64,000 nt of DNA, from the NCBI GenBank assembly GCA_963840665.1, contig CAWIZO010000006.1, forward strand, positions 1,029,753-1,093,752, written 5' to 3'. The notes under the pieces are model-generated. The model was not told the DNA's origin. It ran no database searches and saw nothing but the letters and a program-made list of their open reading frames with translations. Position 1 is the stretch's first letter. Each line of letters begins with the position of its first letter. Positions 16,970 through 25,519 of this stretch are shown here, piece after piece. The DNA is from DATFTE01 sp963840665. GTDB lineage: Bacteria; Acidobacteriota; Terriglobia; Terriglobales; Acidobacteriaceae. The translations under genes and the position numbers were made by a program.

Positions 16970-19900
16970 ATGAGTATTTTGCGCCGTACCCTCTTGGTAG
17001 CCCTTTTTTCCTCGCTTTCTCTGCTGGGAATCGCCCAAACCCCTGCGCCACCGCCGCCCCAAAAGCCCGCGGAACTTGCTGAAAAGCCTGCCGATTATTC
17101 GCAGGAAGGCTACGTTATCGAGAAGTTCCACACCACCTATCACTTTGAAAACGATGGAACCGGCAAGCGCGAACTTTACGCGCGGATTCGGGTGCAGAGC
17201 GAAGCGGGCGTCGAACAGTGGGGGCAAGTGGTGCTAGGTTACAACTCGGCCAATGAACGGCTGGATATTCCTTACGTCCGTGTCATCAAAGCGGACGGCA
17301 CGACGGTTACGGCGGAGCCCGATGCCATTCAGGATTTGAGCATCCCTCTGGAAAAAGAGGCGCCAGTCTATACCGATTATCGCCAGAAGCACGTTACGGT
17401 TCCGGGACTGAGGCCGGGCGAGACGCTTGAGTACGACGTGGTCACCGTGACCTACAAGCCGCTGGCTGCGAATCAGTTTTGGATGGAGCACGACTTTATC
17501 AAGAACCAGATCGTGCTCGACGAACAGTTGGAAGTGGATGTTCCCAAAGATCGCGCGGTGACGCTGAAGACCAAGCCGGGGGCGGACCCGAAGGTTAGCG
17601 ACGAGAATGGGCGGAAGATTTATCGCTGGACCAGTTCGCATCTCGAGCGCGAGGATGACGATAAAGATCAGGACAAAAAGAAGAAGAAAAAGCCCACCAA
17701 GCCCGAGCCGCCCGCAGTGCAGATGACGACCTTCTCCAGCTGGGAGGAGTTGGGCAAATGGTATGGCACTTTAGAGAAAGACCGCCGCGAGCCGACGCCT
17801 GAGATTCGCGCTAAGGCAGCCGAGTTGACCAAGGGTAAGAGCGACGATCTCGACAAGATTCAGGCGCTTTACGATTACGTCGCTACCAATTTCCGCTATA
17901 TCAGCTTGTCGTTTGGCGTGGGACGCTACCAGCCGCACTCCGCGGCCGATGTTCTGCATAACCAGTACGGAGATTGCAAAGACAAGCACACCTTGCTCGC
18001 TTCGCTGCTCGATGCGTCGGGATATCACGCTTCGTCGGTGCTCATCAATAGCAGCGTGAAACTCGATCCCGATGTGCCGTCTCCCGGGCAGTTCGATCAC
18101 GTCATTACTTTGTTGCCGCTGGGCAAAGAAGAAGTGTGGATGGATTCGACCACCGAAGTGGCTCCCTTTCGCATGCTGGCTTCGAGCATTCGTAAGAAGC
18201 AGGCGTTGGTGATTCCCGTGAGCGGCACGCCGCATCTTGAGGAGACTCCCGCCGATCCTCCAATGCCAGACGTGCAACAGCAGGAGATCGACGGCACCAT
18301 CAGCGAGTTGGGGAAGTTGAATGCGCACGTGAAATTCACGCTGCGCGGCGACTCGGAACTTTACATGCGAATACTGTTCCGCCGCATTCCGCGCGCCGAA
18401 TGGACGAACCTTCTGAAGCGCATGAGCCTGCTTTCCGGCATGGATGGAGAAGTTTCCGATCCCAAGGTGACCGATCCAACAGCCACTCGCGAGCCATTCG
18501 TCGTCGACTATCAACTCGTGGTCGCGAACTTCCTCGATTGGACCAAGAAGAAGTCAGACATCACGCTGCCGATGTCGCAAATCAATCTGGTGGAAGCGGA
18601 TGAGGACAATACCGATCCCAATGGCGATGCCATTGAGTTTGGTTCTCCGGCGGAATATGTCTTCCACTGGAAGTTGGTGTTTCCGGAAAAGTATGTGACG
18701 CGGGCGCCCTTGCCGTTCTCGATGAAGCGCGACTATGCGCAGTACGAAGCCACCTACAAAGTGGATGGCAACGTTTTCACCTCAGAGCGGCGCCTGTTCA
18801 CCAGCGCGCGTGAACTTCCGGCGGCCCGTGTGAATGACTATGTGGCCTTCCGCCATGCCGTGGGCGCGGATCTCGATCAGCGGTTGGCGATTGACAGCAC
18901 GGCGGCGGGAACTCCGACGGCGCCGAAAGACTTGAAGGGCGACGATCTCAATGATGCCGCGCGTGCGGCGCTTGATCGCGGGAATTATCAGGCTGCCGCC
19001 GACTTGCTAAAGCAAGTGGTCGCCGCCGACCCGAAGCACAAGACGGCTTGGATCAACCTGGGCCGCGCTTACATGGGGCTGCGCGAATACGACCAGGCAA
19101 TCGAAGCGTTCAAGAAGCAGACCGAAGCGAATCCTTATGACGAATATGGATACAACAGCCTCGGCTGGGCCTATACGACCGAGCGGAAATATGACGAGGC
19201 GGCGGCAGCATATCAGAAGGCGCTTGAAATTAATCCGCTGAGCGACTATGCACACGCGGCGCTGGGCGGAATGTATGCCGAGATCCATCAGTACGACAAG
19301 GCCGCGCCTGAACTTGAGAAGGCCGCGTCTTTGAAGCCCGATAACGCGTTGCTGCAAGTGAGCCTGGGCGATGCGTACGTGAATTTGGGCCAGGACGACA
19401 AAGCGCTCGCGGCGTTTGACCGGGCGATTGAAATTTCGGCGACTCCGGTCGTGTGGAACAACATCGCGTACCAGTTGTCGCTGAAGAAGGCGCATCTGGA
19501 TCGCGCGCAGCAGTATGCGGAATCGGCCGTCGCGGCGACCGCGGCCGCGTTGCGCAATACCACACTCGATCAGTTGAGCGACCGCGATCTGGGGCTGGTC
19601 TCATCGCTCGCCGCCTATTGGGACACGCTGGGCTGGGTGCATTTCTCGAAAGGCGATTACGCGATGGCCGAGAAGTATGTGATGTCGGCGTGGAACCTGG
19701 GACAACACGCCGATATCGGCGACCACCTCGGACAGATCTACGAGAAACAGAAAAAGAAAGAAGACGCGATCCGCGCCTACGCGCTGGCGCTGAATTGTGT
19801 GCGTCCTGATCCCGAAACGCGCGACCGACTGGCAGCTCTGGTCGGGAAAGACAAAGTCGACTCGACGGTTGCGCAGTACAAAAACGAATTAGAGCAGCAG

Positions 19901-20182
19901 CGCACCATCAAGCTGGGCAAAGCGACACAAGCCGGGAGCGCTGATTTCTTTGTCCTGTTCGATTCGGAGAAATCGCGCGCCGTACCAGAGGGAGCGAAGT
20001 TCGTCAGCGGAGACGAGAAGCTGAAGAGCTTCGTGACGGCCTTACAGTCGGCGAAGTACAGCCTGAATTTCCCAGATGACATAGCGACGAAAGCTTTGCG
20101 TCGCGGGACACTTTCCTGCGCGTCGGGCGGCGAGTGTCAGTTTGTGCTGGTGCCGCCCGATGATGTGCGGTCGGTGGAGTAA
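16970..20182 (+). CDS. secreted DUF3857 / transglutaminase-like / TPR protein
   Basis: A protein of about 1070 residues. Signal peptide (SILRRTLLVALFSSLSLLGIAQ), DUF3857 domain in the first 220 residues, a highly charged Lys-rich linker, then a transglutaminase-like core with Cys336 in QYGDCKDKHTLLASLL. A DUF3858-like region follows, then tandem TPRs (e.g. NLGRAYMGLREYDQAIEAFK, LGWAYTTERKYDEAAAAYQK) and a C-terminal tail. Such proteins are abundant in Acidobacteria and Bacteroidetes and have no proven substrate. The frame opens at 16898, but the ATG at 16970 starts the signal peptide directly. It follows the S10 peptidase by 85 nt. Confidence 0.9.
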   Translation: MSILRRTLLVALFSSLSLLGIAQTPAPPPPQKPAELAEKPADYSQEGYVIEKFHTTYHFENDGTGKRELYARIRVQSEAGVEQWGQVVLGYNSANERLDIPYVRVIKADGTTVTAEPDAIQDLSIPLEKEAPVYTDYRQKHVTVPGLRPGETLEYDVVTVTYKPLAANQFWMEHDFIKNQIVLDEQLEVDVPKDRAVTLKTKPGADPKVSDENGRKIYRWTSSHLEREDDDKDQDKKKKKKPTKPEPPAVQMTTFSSWEELGKWYGTLEKDRREPTPEIRAKAAELTKGKSDDLDKIQALYDYVATNFRYISLSFGVGRYQPHSAADVLHNQYGDCKDKHTLLASLLDASGYHASSVLINSSVKLDPDVPSPGQFDHVITLLPLGKEEVWMDSTTEVAPFRMLASSIRKKQALVIPVSGTPHLEETPADPPMPDVQQQEIDGTISELGKLNAHVKFTLRGDSELYMRILFRRIPRAEWTNLLKRMSLLSGMDGEVSDPKVTDPTATREPFVVDYQLVVANFLDWTKKKSDITLPMSQINLVEADEDNTDPNGDAIEFGSPAEYVFHWKLVFPEKYVTRAPLPFSMKRDYAQYEATYKVDGNVFTSERRLFTSARELPAARVNDYVAFRHAVGADLDQRLAIDSTAAGTPTAPKDLKGDDLNDAARAALDRGNYQAAADLLKQVVAADPKHKTAWINLGRAYMGLREYDQAIEAFKKQTEANPYDEYGYNSLGWAYTTERKYDEAAAAYQKALEINPLSDYAHAALGGMYAEIHQYDKAAPELEKAASLKPDNALLQVSLGDAYVNLGQDDKALAAFDRAIEISATPVVWNNIAYQLSLKKAHLDRAQQYAESAVAATAAALRNTTLDQLSDRDLGLVSSLAAYWDTLGWVHFSKGDYAMAEKYVMSAWNLGQHADIGDHLGQIYEKQKKKEDAIRAYALALNCVRPDPETRDRLAALVGKDKVDSTVAQYKNELEQQRTIKLGKATQAGSADFFVLFDSEKSRAVPEGAKFVSGDEKLKSFVTALQSAKYSLNFPDDIATKALRRGTLSCASGGECQFVLVPPDDVRSVE

Positions 20183-20183
20183 G

Positions 20184-20648
20184 TTATGTTTCTTCGGTAG
20201 GCCAGTTTGCAACTGCTGCATCTCGCAACACGCTTGCCGATGAGGCGTTGATGCGAAGCGGAATCTTTAACTCTCTTCCAAGTGTGAGGGTAACGTACTC
20301 TCCGCCCAACCAGTGTTTCTTCCTTCGCATTTTGATCTCGCTCCACGGCACGAACAGTGGTGGATGCATGAAACGAAATAGGAATAGGACAGCCATATAA
20401 ACCCCTTCTCCATTCGCTCCGAGCCGTAACGAGTTCTTGTAATTCATTCGCCTGCGCATTTGTCCGCTTTGCAATCCTTCCGAGAGCCCATCAAACCGGC
20501 CAACAAGCCGGAATCTTTTGGACAACTCGAACCAACCGCTAGCGAAGCTTACAAACGCACAGACCGAACACCAAAACAATACGAAGCAGATTGCGAAGCC
20601 GACCGCAACCAAAGTGGAATGCTCGTCGATGAAGTCTTGAATGTTCAT
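20184..20648 (-). CDS. hypothetical membrane protein (154 aa)
   Basis: One N-terminal transmembrane helix (LVAVGFAICFVLFWCSVCAFV), a central hydrophobic stretch (YMAVLFLFRFMHPPLFVPW), then a basic, beta-rich end (KKHWLGGEYVTLTLGRELKI). The layout resembles PH-like/YcxB-type membrane proteins; this is inference. Its stop codon lies 2 nt from that of the convergent TPR protein. No Shine-Dalgarno of note. Confidence 0.65.
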   Translation of the reverse strand: MNIQDFIDEHSTLVAVGFAICFVLFWCSVCAFVSFASGWFELSKRFRLVGRFDGLSEGLQSGQMRRRMNYKNSLRLGANGEGVYMAVLFLFRFMHPPLFVPWSEIKMRRKKHWLGGEYVTLTLGRELKIPLRINASSASVLRDAAVANWPTEET

Positions 20649-20698
20649 TGAGTAACGTAGACTTCGGCTGATTATAGCGAGGCCAACGGCGCGGCAGG

Positions 20699-20713
20699 CG
20701 CAGCTTGGCTGCG
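20699..20713. repeat. short REP-like hairpin
   Basis: CGCAGC-TTG-GCTGCG, a perfect 6-bp stem in the 89-nt gap between two genes on the minus strand. It has the form of common acidobacterial intergenic hairpins; no T-tract is present, so a terminator role is unsupported. Confidence 0.35.
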
Positions 20714-20737
20714 TCTCTACGCGAAAGGGCTTTGGGC

Positions 20738-21481
20738 CTACAATGTCTCTCTGCGGCCCCCGGGAATGAGCACGCCTCGAAAGACGCTAACCTCCGATCC
20801 TTCGGCGAGAAACGCTGAGGAAGCTGTGCCGCAAACCACGGCAGCCAATTCTGGACCGTACAATTCGGTCATGTCGCCTTCAAATTTCGCGTTAGATCCC
20901 CGCCAGACATGCCATGGCGGATGCGCCACTCGATACTCCATCGTGCTCCCGTCGCGTTGCTGAGCGTATCCCCAGTAGTGTTCGGTGATGAATTGCTCTT
21001 CCGAATTCTCCTGCGGCAAGGCGGGGATTCCTTCCGTCCGCAGTTTTATGGCATTCCACTTTCCCCCGCATCGCCAACCGTATTCGACTTCTTGATTCAG
21101 GTCTGTCGATTCGATGCGATGATCCATCGGCAGAGCCACGTAGCGTTCGTTGTACACATTGCGCGCGACGAAGGCGATGGCCCAGCGCGGAACAATTTCC
21201 TTAATGAATACGACTCCACGTCGATCTTCGCCTCCTTCAGATCGGCGAACGTAGAATCTAAGATTCACCTCGTCAAAATTGCGATGAAAGGGGATTGAAA
21301 ATCCTCGAATGCGAGTCTTCAGAAACTGAAAGCCCACCAAGCTGACAAAGAGCTTTCCGTTCCAGCGGTCTAGTTCCGTTCCCGCCGGGATGAATTCGGA
21401 AAGAACGCCCGGGTCGACCTCGTAATTGAGCATCGCGAGGTTGCGCCATTCGGCCTTCAAAAAAACCCGGTCGGTGCTCAT
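20738..21481 (-). CDS. DUF2071 (YqjF-like) protein
   Basis: A 247-residue protein of the DUF2071/acetoacetate-decarboxylase-like fold. Landmarks are FLKAEWRNLAMLNYEVDP at the N-terminus, PAGTELDRWNGKLFVSLVGF, NEVNLRFYVRR-type (here FDEVNLRFYVRR), KEIVPRWAIAFVARNVYNERY and ITEHYWGYAQQRDG. The family has no established reaction. Complete, with ATG start. It stands between the membrane protein and the amidase; the gap to the latter is 143 nt. Confidence 0.88.
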   Translation of the reverse strand: MSTDRVFLKAEWRNLAMLNYEVDPGVLSEFIPAGTELDRWNGKLFVSLVGFQFLKTRIRGFSIPFHRNFDEVNLRFYVRRSEGGEDRRGVVFIKEIVPRWAIAFVARNVYNERYVALPMDHRIESTDLNQEVEYGWRCGGKWNAIKLRTEGIPALPQENSEEQFITEHYWGYAQQRDGSTMEYRVAHPPWHVWRGSNAKFEGDMTELYGPELAAVVCGTASSAFLAEGSEVSVFRGVLIPGGRRETL

Positions 21482-21624
21482 GTGTTCTGCGTTCGTTCCA
21501 TCTTGATCATAGCTTGCGGATGCCGGCGGAAATGCAGATTCCTCCCTACGGTCGGAATGACAATGATGAAAGTATTGAAATCACAAGCAGAGCGTCGGAG
21601 CGCAGTGAGGTTGTGGCTCTACAA

Positions 21625-23004
21625 TCAAATCTCTGGCCTGCGCTTGTGCCATTCCGTGGCTTGCTCGTAGGTGTGCGCCAGTTGCAGCACGCGCGCTTCT
21701 CCCCAGTGCGGCCCGATGATTTGCAGGCCGATGGGCAGTCCCGCCTTGGTAAATCCGCATGGGACCGAGATCGCCGGCAATCCCCAGACATTCACGGGGC
21801 GCGTATTGCGTAACAGAACCAATTCGCGCGGACGCAGTAACTCAGGATTCTGTTGCAGTTCGGCGATGACTGGCGCCGGGATTGGCGTGGTCGGCGTTAC
21901 CAGCACGCCGACCCTTTCAAACACTTTCTTGATCTCCCGACGTTCGTGCTCCAGTTCCTTGCGTGCGATTTCGAAGTCGGCGGGGCCGACAGACTCTCCC
22001 GTGCGAATGCGGCGCAACGTTTCCGGCTGATACAGTTCGGGCGATTCCTTTACCCATTTTTCGTGATAGGCATACGACTCGGCGCTCTGCAGCGTGCGGT
22101 CGGTGCTGACGTTCAAAGAAATTTCTTGGCTGCTTGCGGTCATGCCTTGTAACACGCTGAGCGCCTCTTCCAGAGCTGCGGCGACTTCGGGATCGAGATC
22201 GTCAAAGAAAAACTTGAGTGGCACGCCGACTCGCAAGTCTTTCGTGTTGCCTTCGAGTCCTTGCAGGTAGTTCTCGTCGGCAGGTGGTTTCAACCCTGCA
22301 AACTCAGGTGCGTTCGAATCTTCGATCGCCTGCAACAGGATGGCGGCATCGGCCACGCTCGTCGTGAGCGGTCCCACGTGATCGAGCGATAGCGAAAGAG
22401 GAATCACACCTTGGGTGCTGACGCGCCCATAAGTCGGCTTGAGTCCTACGACGCCGCACTGCGAGGCGGGCTCGCGAACCGACCCGGCGGTATCGCTGCC
22501 AACGGCTGCGTATCCGAGGCCTGCGGCGACCGAGGCGGCCGAGCCTCCCGAGGATCCGCCCGTGATGTGTTCCGGGTTCCACGGATTGCGCACGGGGCCG
22601 TAGGCGCTGATGATCGAACTGCCTCCGTAGGCGAACTCGTGCAGATTCTGTTTCCCCAGCAAAACGGCTCCAGCCTGTTTCAGACGCCGAACAACATCCG
22701 CATCTTGGGTCGCAACACGACCCTTCAAAACATTGCTGGCGGCCGTAGTTGGGACGTCCGTTTGGTCAAGCAGATCCTTCAGCCCAATGGGGACGCCGTG
22801 CAGAGGTCCCCGCCACCGTCCCTGCTGAATTTCGTTTTCTGCCTGGCGCGCTTGTTCCAGAGCCGACTCTGCCGTGACCGTAATGAACGCATTCAAAAGG
22901 GGATTCAGCTTTTCAATTCGAGAAAGACAGGCGGATGTCACTTCCACCGGGGAAAGAGATCGGGACTGAAACTGTTTCGCGAGTTCGATGATCGAAATCT
23001 GCAA
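21625..23004 (-). CDS. amidase signature family enzyme
   Basis: A 459-residue amidase-signature hydrolase. The Ser-cisSer-Lys triad is visible: Lys in LHGVPIGLKDL, cis-Ser in TGGSSGGSAAS and nucleophilic Ser in GSDTAGSVREPAS (GSVR instead of the more usual GSIR, and TAGS instead of TGGS). It resembles GatA-type proteins, but no gatB or gatC is adjacent and the C-terminus (GLPIGLQIIGPHWGEARVLQ) is that of a stand-alone amidase. Substrate unknown. Divergent from the aldehyde dehydrogenase. Confidence 0.92.
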   Translation of the reverse strand: MQISIIELAKQFQSRSLSPVEVTSACLSRIEKLNPLLNAFITVTAESALEQARQAENEIQQGRWRGPLHGVPIGLKDLLDQTDVPTTAASNVLKGRVATQDADVVRRLKQAGAVLLGKQNLHEFAYGGSSIISAYGPVRNPWNPEHITGGSSGGSAASVAAGLGYAAVGSDTAGSVREPASQCGVVGLKPTYGRVSTQGVIPLSLSLDHVGPLTTSVADAAILLQAIEDSNAPEFAGLKPPADENYLQGLEGNTKDLRVGVPLKFFFDDLDPEVAAALEEALSVLQGMTASSQEISLNVSTDRTLQSAESYAYHEKWVKESPELYQPETLRRIRTGESVGPADFEIARKELEHERREIKKVFERVGVLVTPTTPIPAPVIAELQQNPELLRPRELVLLRNTRPVNVWGLPAISVPCGFTKAGLPIGLQIIGPHWGEARVLQLAHTYEQATEWHKRRPEI

Positions 23005-23073
23005 ATTTTTTCCTAGGTCGTACGGGCCTTTACCATCGTCTAAAGATTAACAACGAGCCCGCGTCAGTCAGCC

Positions 23074-23101
23074 TATAATCATAAGGCTCGTTTCCCGGAG
23101 G
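23074..23101 (+). promoter_or_regulatory. -10 element and Shine-Dalgarno of the aldehyde dehydrogenase
   Basis: TATAAT at 23074-23079 and GGAGG at 23097-23101. The Shine-Dalgarno spacing decides for the ATG at 23113 (11 nt) rather than the GTG at 23104 (2 nt). No good -35 is seen. Confidence 0.5.
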
Positions 23102-23112
23102 TCGTGCACGCC

Positions 23113-24555
23113 ATGGCTCTGACCGCAGCTCCCGTCAGCACTCAAGGTTTCCTGGTAGATGGTAAATGGATTGAAGATGGAGATGTGGTCGAAGTTCGTT
23201 CTCCGTACGACGGCAGCGTCATCGGCCGGGTGTTTCAGGGACGCAGAGAGCACGCCGAGGCCGCGATTGCTGCAGCGGTGAAAGCTTTCGGCACTACGCG
23301 CAGATTGCCAGCTTTCGAGAGGCAGCGGGTATTGCGCCGCGTGGCTGAGACGATTGCGCAACGCAAAGAAGAGTTCTCACGCACGCTTTCGCAAGAAGCG
23401 GGCAAGCCGATCAAGGCAGCGCGTACAGAAGTTGAACGCGCAGTGTTCACTTTTCAAGTCGCTGCGGAAGAAAGCACGCGCATCTACGGCGAATATCTGC
23501 CGCTCGACTGGCAGGAGTTTACCGCGGGACGCTGGGGCATCGTCCGGCGTTTTCCGCTGGGCCCGATAGCCGGCATCACTCCTTTTAATTTCCCATTGAA
23601 TCTGGTGGCGCACAAGTTGGCTCCAGCCATTGCCAGCGGTTGCACCATGGTATTGAAGCCTGCGCCGCAGACTCCGTTGAGCGGCTTGCTGCTTGCGGAA
23701 GCGATTCAAGAGGCGGGATGGCCCGATGGCGCGCTGAACGTTTTGCCGCTCTCGAACGAAGACGCTAGCTTGCTGGTGACCGACGACCGTATCAAGCTGA
23801 TCAGTTTCACTGGAAGCGCCGCCGTGGGTTGGGACATCAAGCGTCGCGCCAACAAAAAAAAAGTCATTCTCGAGCTGGGTGGCAATGCGGGTGTGATCGT
23901 GCACAGCGACGCCGACGTGGCCTACGCCGCCGATCGCTGCGTGGCTGGTGGGTTCGGTTACGCCGGGCAAACCTGCATTTCGGTGCAGCGCATCCTGGTC
24001 GAGCGCTCGGTGTGTGGGAAGTTTACCGAGTTGCTGGTCGCGGGAGTGAAGAAGTTGCGAATCGGAGATCCCATGGAAGACTCCACCGATGTGGGCCCGC
24101 TCATCCGCGAGAGCGATGCCATTCGCGCCGCCGATTGGGTGCAGGAAGCGGTTCGCAGTGGAGCACGTTTGCTGTGCGGTGGCCAGCGTAAGGGATCGAT
24201 TCTCGAGCCCACGGTGCTGACCAACACGCGCTCCGAGATGAAAGTGAACTGCCAGGAGATTTTCGCGCCCGTAGTGACCGTCGAACCCTACGATGATTTC
24301 AATGATGCCCTGAAGCAGATCAACAACTCCGCCTACGGATTGCAGGCGGGCATCTTCACGCGAGATGCGAAACTATTGTTCAACGCCTATGAGGAACTAG
24401 AGGTAGGCGCACTGGTCGGCGGCGACATTCCTTCTTTCCGCATCGATCACATGCCGTACGGCGGGGTAAAAGACTCGGGCCTTGGCCGCGAGGGCCTCCG
24501 CTACGCCATTGAAGAAATGACTGAACCCAAATTGCTGGTAATGAATCTCAGGTAA
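23113..24555 (+). CDS. NAD(P)-dependent aldehyde dehydrogenase
   Basis: A 480-residue ALDH-superfamily enzyme oxidising an aldehyde to the acid. Cofactor and active-site landmarks: GPIAGITPFNFPLNLVAHKL, ISFTGSAAVGWDIK, the general base Glu in ILELGGNAGVIVHSDADV, catalytic Cys in YAGQTCISVQR, and IFAPVVTVEPYDDF. Overall it resembles lactaldehyde, glyceraldehyde or succinate-semialdehyde dehydrogenases of the short soluble type; the substrate is not resolvable from sequence. Single gene with its own promoter; about 260 nt of leader and promoter region separate it from the act operon. Confidence 0.92.
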   Translation: MALTAAPVSTQGFLVDGKWIEDGDVVEVRSPYDGSVIGRVFQGRREHAEAAIAAAVKAFGTTRRLPAFERQRVLRRVAETIAQRKEEFSRTLSQEAGKPIKAARTEVERAVFTFQVAAEESTRIYGEYLPLDWQEFTAGRWGIVRRFPLGPIAGITPFNFPLNLVAHKLAPAIASGCTMVLKPAPQTPLSGLLLAEAIQEAGWPDGALNVLPLSNEDASLLVTDDRIKLISFTGSAAVGWDIKRRANKKKVILELGGNAGVIVHSDADVAYAADRCVAGGFGYAGQTCISVQRILVERSVCGKFTELLVAGVKKLRIGDPMEDSTDVGPLIRESDAIRAADWVQEAVRSGARLLCGGQRKGSILEPTVLTNTRSEMKVNCQEIFAPVVTVEPYDDFNDALKQINNSAYGLQAGIFTRDAKLLFNAYEELEVGALVGGDIPSFRIDHMPYGGVKDSGLGREGLRYAIEEMTEPKLLVMNLR

Positions 24556-24706
24556 GGCCGAGCCTGCGGGCCCTGCGCAAAGATGATTGCGGTTCACGCA
24601 TCATTCTTAATTCGTCGGTGATGTTAAGTTTCACAACAGAGTTTTCTCGTTCGATGAATTTCGAGAAATTTCTTTGGGGATCGTGCATCAACTTCGCTCC
24701 GGCTGT

Positions 24707-24796
24707 TATAATCACAAGTTTTCGTAACCAGGATCACATCTCACTGTGACTTCGTAACCCGGTAACGCTGCAAGAACTGGAACCGCGCGCGGTTCC
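24707..24796 (+). promoter_or_regulatory. act operon promoter and operator-like repeats
   Basis: TATAAT at 24707-24712 is the probable -10. Downstream come TCACA-N6-TGTGA (24734-24749), flanked by two direct copies of TTCGTAACC about 31 nt apart, and GGAACCGCG/CGCGGTTCC (24779-24796), a perfect 18-nt palindrome ending 21 nt before actA. The leader is thus about 100 nt and rich in symmetric sites, fitting a regulated respiratory operon. The TCACA/TGTGA arms are in the opposite order to a CRP site. Confidence 0.5.
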
Positions 24797-24817
24797 CACA
24801 CTGGAAGTTCTCGATCG

Positions 24818-25513
24818 ATGCAGATCTTTCATCGTAGTACGAACACAATTTCTCGGGCGACGATTTTTGGAGCCATCTTTGTTGTGGCCGCGTTGTTCTG
24901 GGCGCTGAATGAGTTCCAGCGCTCTCCCTATATCACCTATGCCAAGGTGGCTCGGCCGCAGCCCGTGCCGTTCAGCCACCAGCATCACGTGGCAGGGCTG
25001 GGAATTGATTGTCGGTACTGCCATACCTCGGTGGAAGTTTCCAATTTCGCGGGCATTCCTCCCACGGCAACCTGCATGAACTGCCATCGCCAGATATGGA
25101 CGGGCGCTCCTCTGCTTGAGCCGGTACGTGAAAGCTTCCGCACCGGGAAATCTTTGGTGTGGACGCGCGTCAATGATCTTCCCGACTTCGTTTATTTCAA
25201 TCACAGCATTCATATCAACAAAGGCGTTGGATGTAACACTTGTCACGGTCCGGTCGATCGCATGCCGTTGATGTACAACTACGCGTCGCTGCAGATGGAG
25301 TGGTGCCTTGACTGCCATCGCGCGCCGGAAAAGTATCTGCGGCCGCGCGATCAGGTTTTCAATATGGAATACAAGTCGCCGACGAACACAGCTCCGGTGA
25401 CCGTGGATGGAACGGCGTATACCGATCAAATGGCGCTGGGAACCGACTTGGTGAAGAAATACAAATTGCGGACAGTGACCGACATCACAAGTTGTTCAAC
25501 CTGTCACCGCTAG
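24818..25513 (+). CDS. actA: Alternative Complex III subunit ActA, pentaheme cytochrome c
   Basis: Membrane-anchored multiheme subunit of the quinol:cytochrome c/oxidase oxidoreductase ACIII. One N-terminal helix (ISRATIFGAIFVVAALFWAL) anchors a periplasmic domain with five CxxCH heme sites: CRYCH, CMNCH, CNTCH, CLDCH and CSTCH, as in the known ActA. At 231 residues it is full length. First gene of the actABCDEF-SCO-cox operon. The stop codon is followed within 6 nt by actB. Confidence 0.96.
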   Translation: MQIFHRSTNTISRATIFGAIFVVAALFWALNEFQRSPYITYAKVARPQPVPFSHQHHVAGLGIDCRYCHTSVEVSNFAGIPPTATCMNCHRQIWTGAPLLEPVRESFRTGKSLVWTRVNDLPDFVYFNHSIHINKGVGCNTCHGPVDRMPLMYNYASLQMEWCLDCHRAPEKYLRPRDQVFNMEYKSPTNTAPVTVDGTAYTDQMALGTDLVKKYKLRTVTDITSCSTCHR

Positions 25514-25519
25514 AGATTG

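Noticed and set aside
24734..24749. TCACA-N6-TGTGA as a CRP/FNR site
   Set aside because: The arms are in the reverse order (CRP sites read TGTGA-N6-TCACA); kept only as a generic palindrome.
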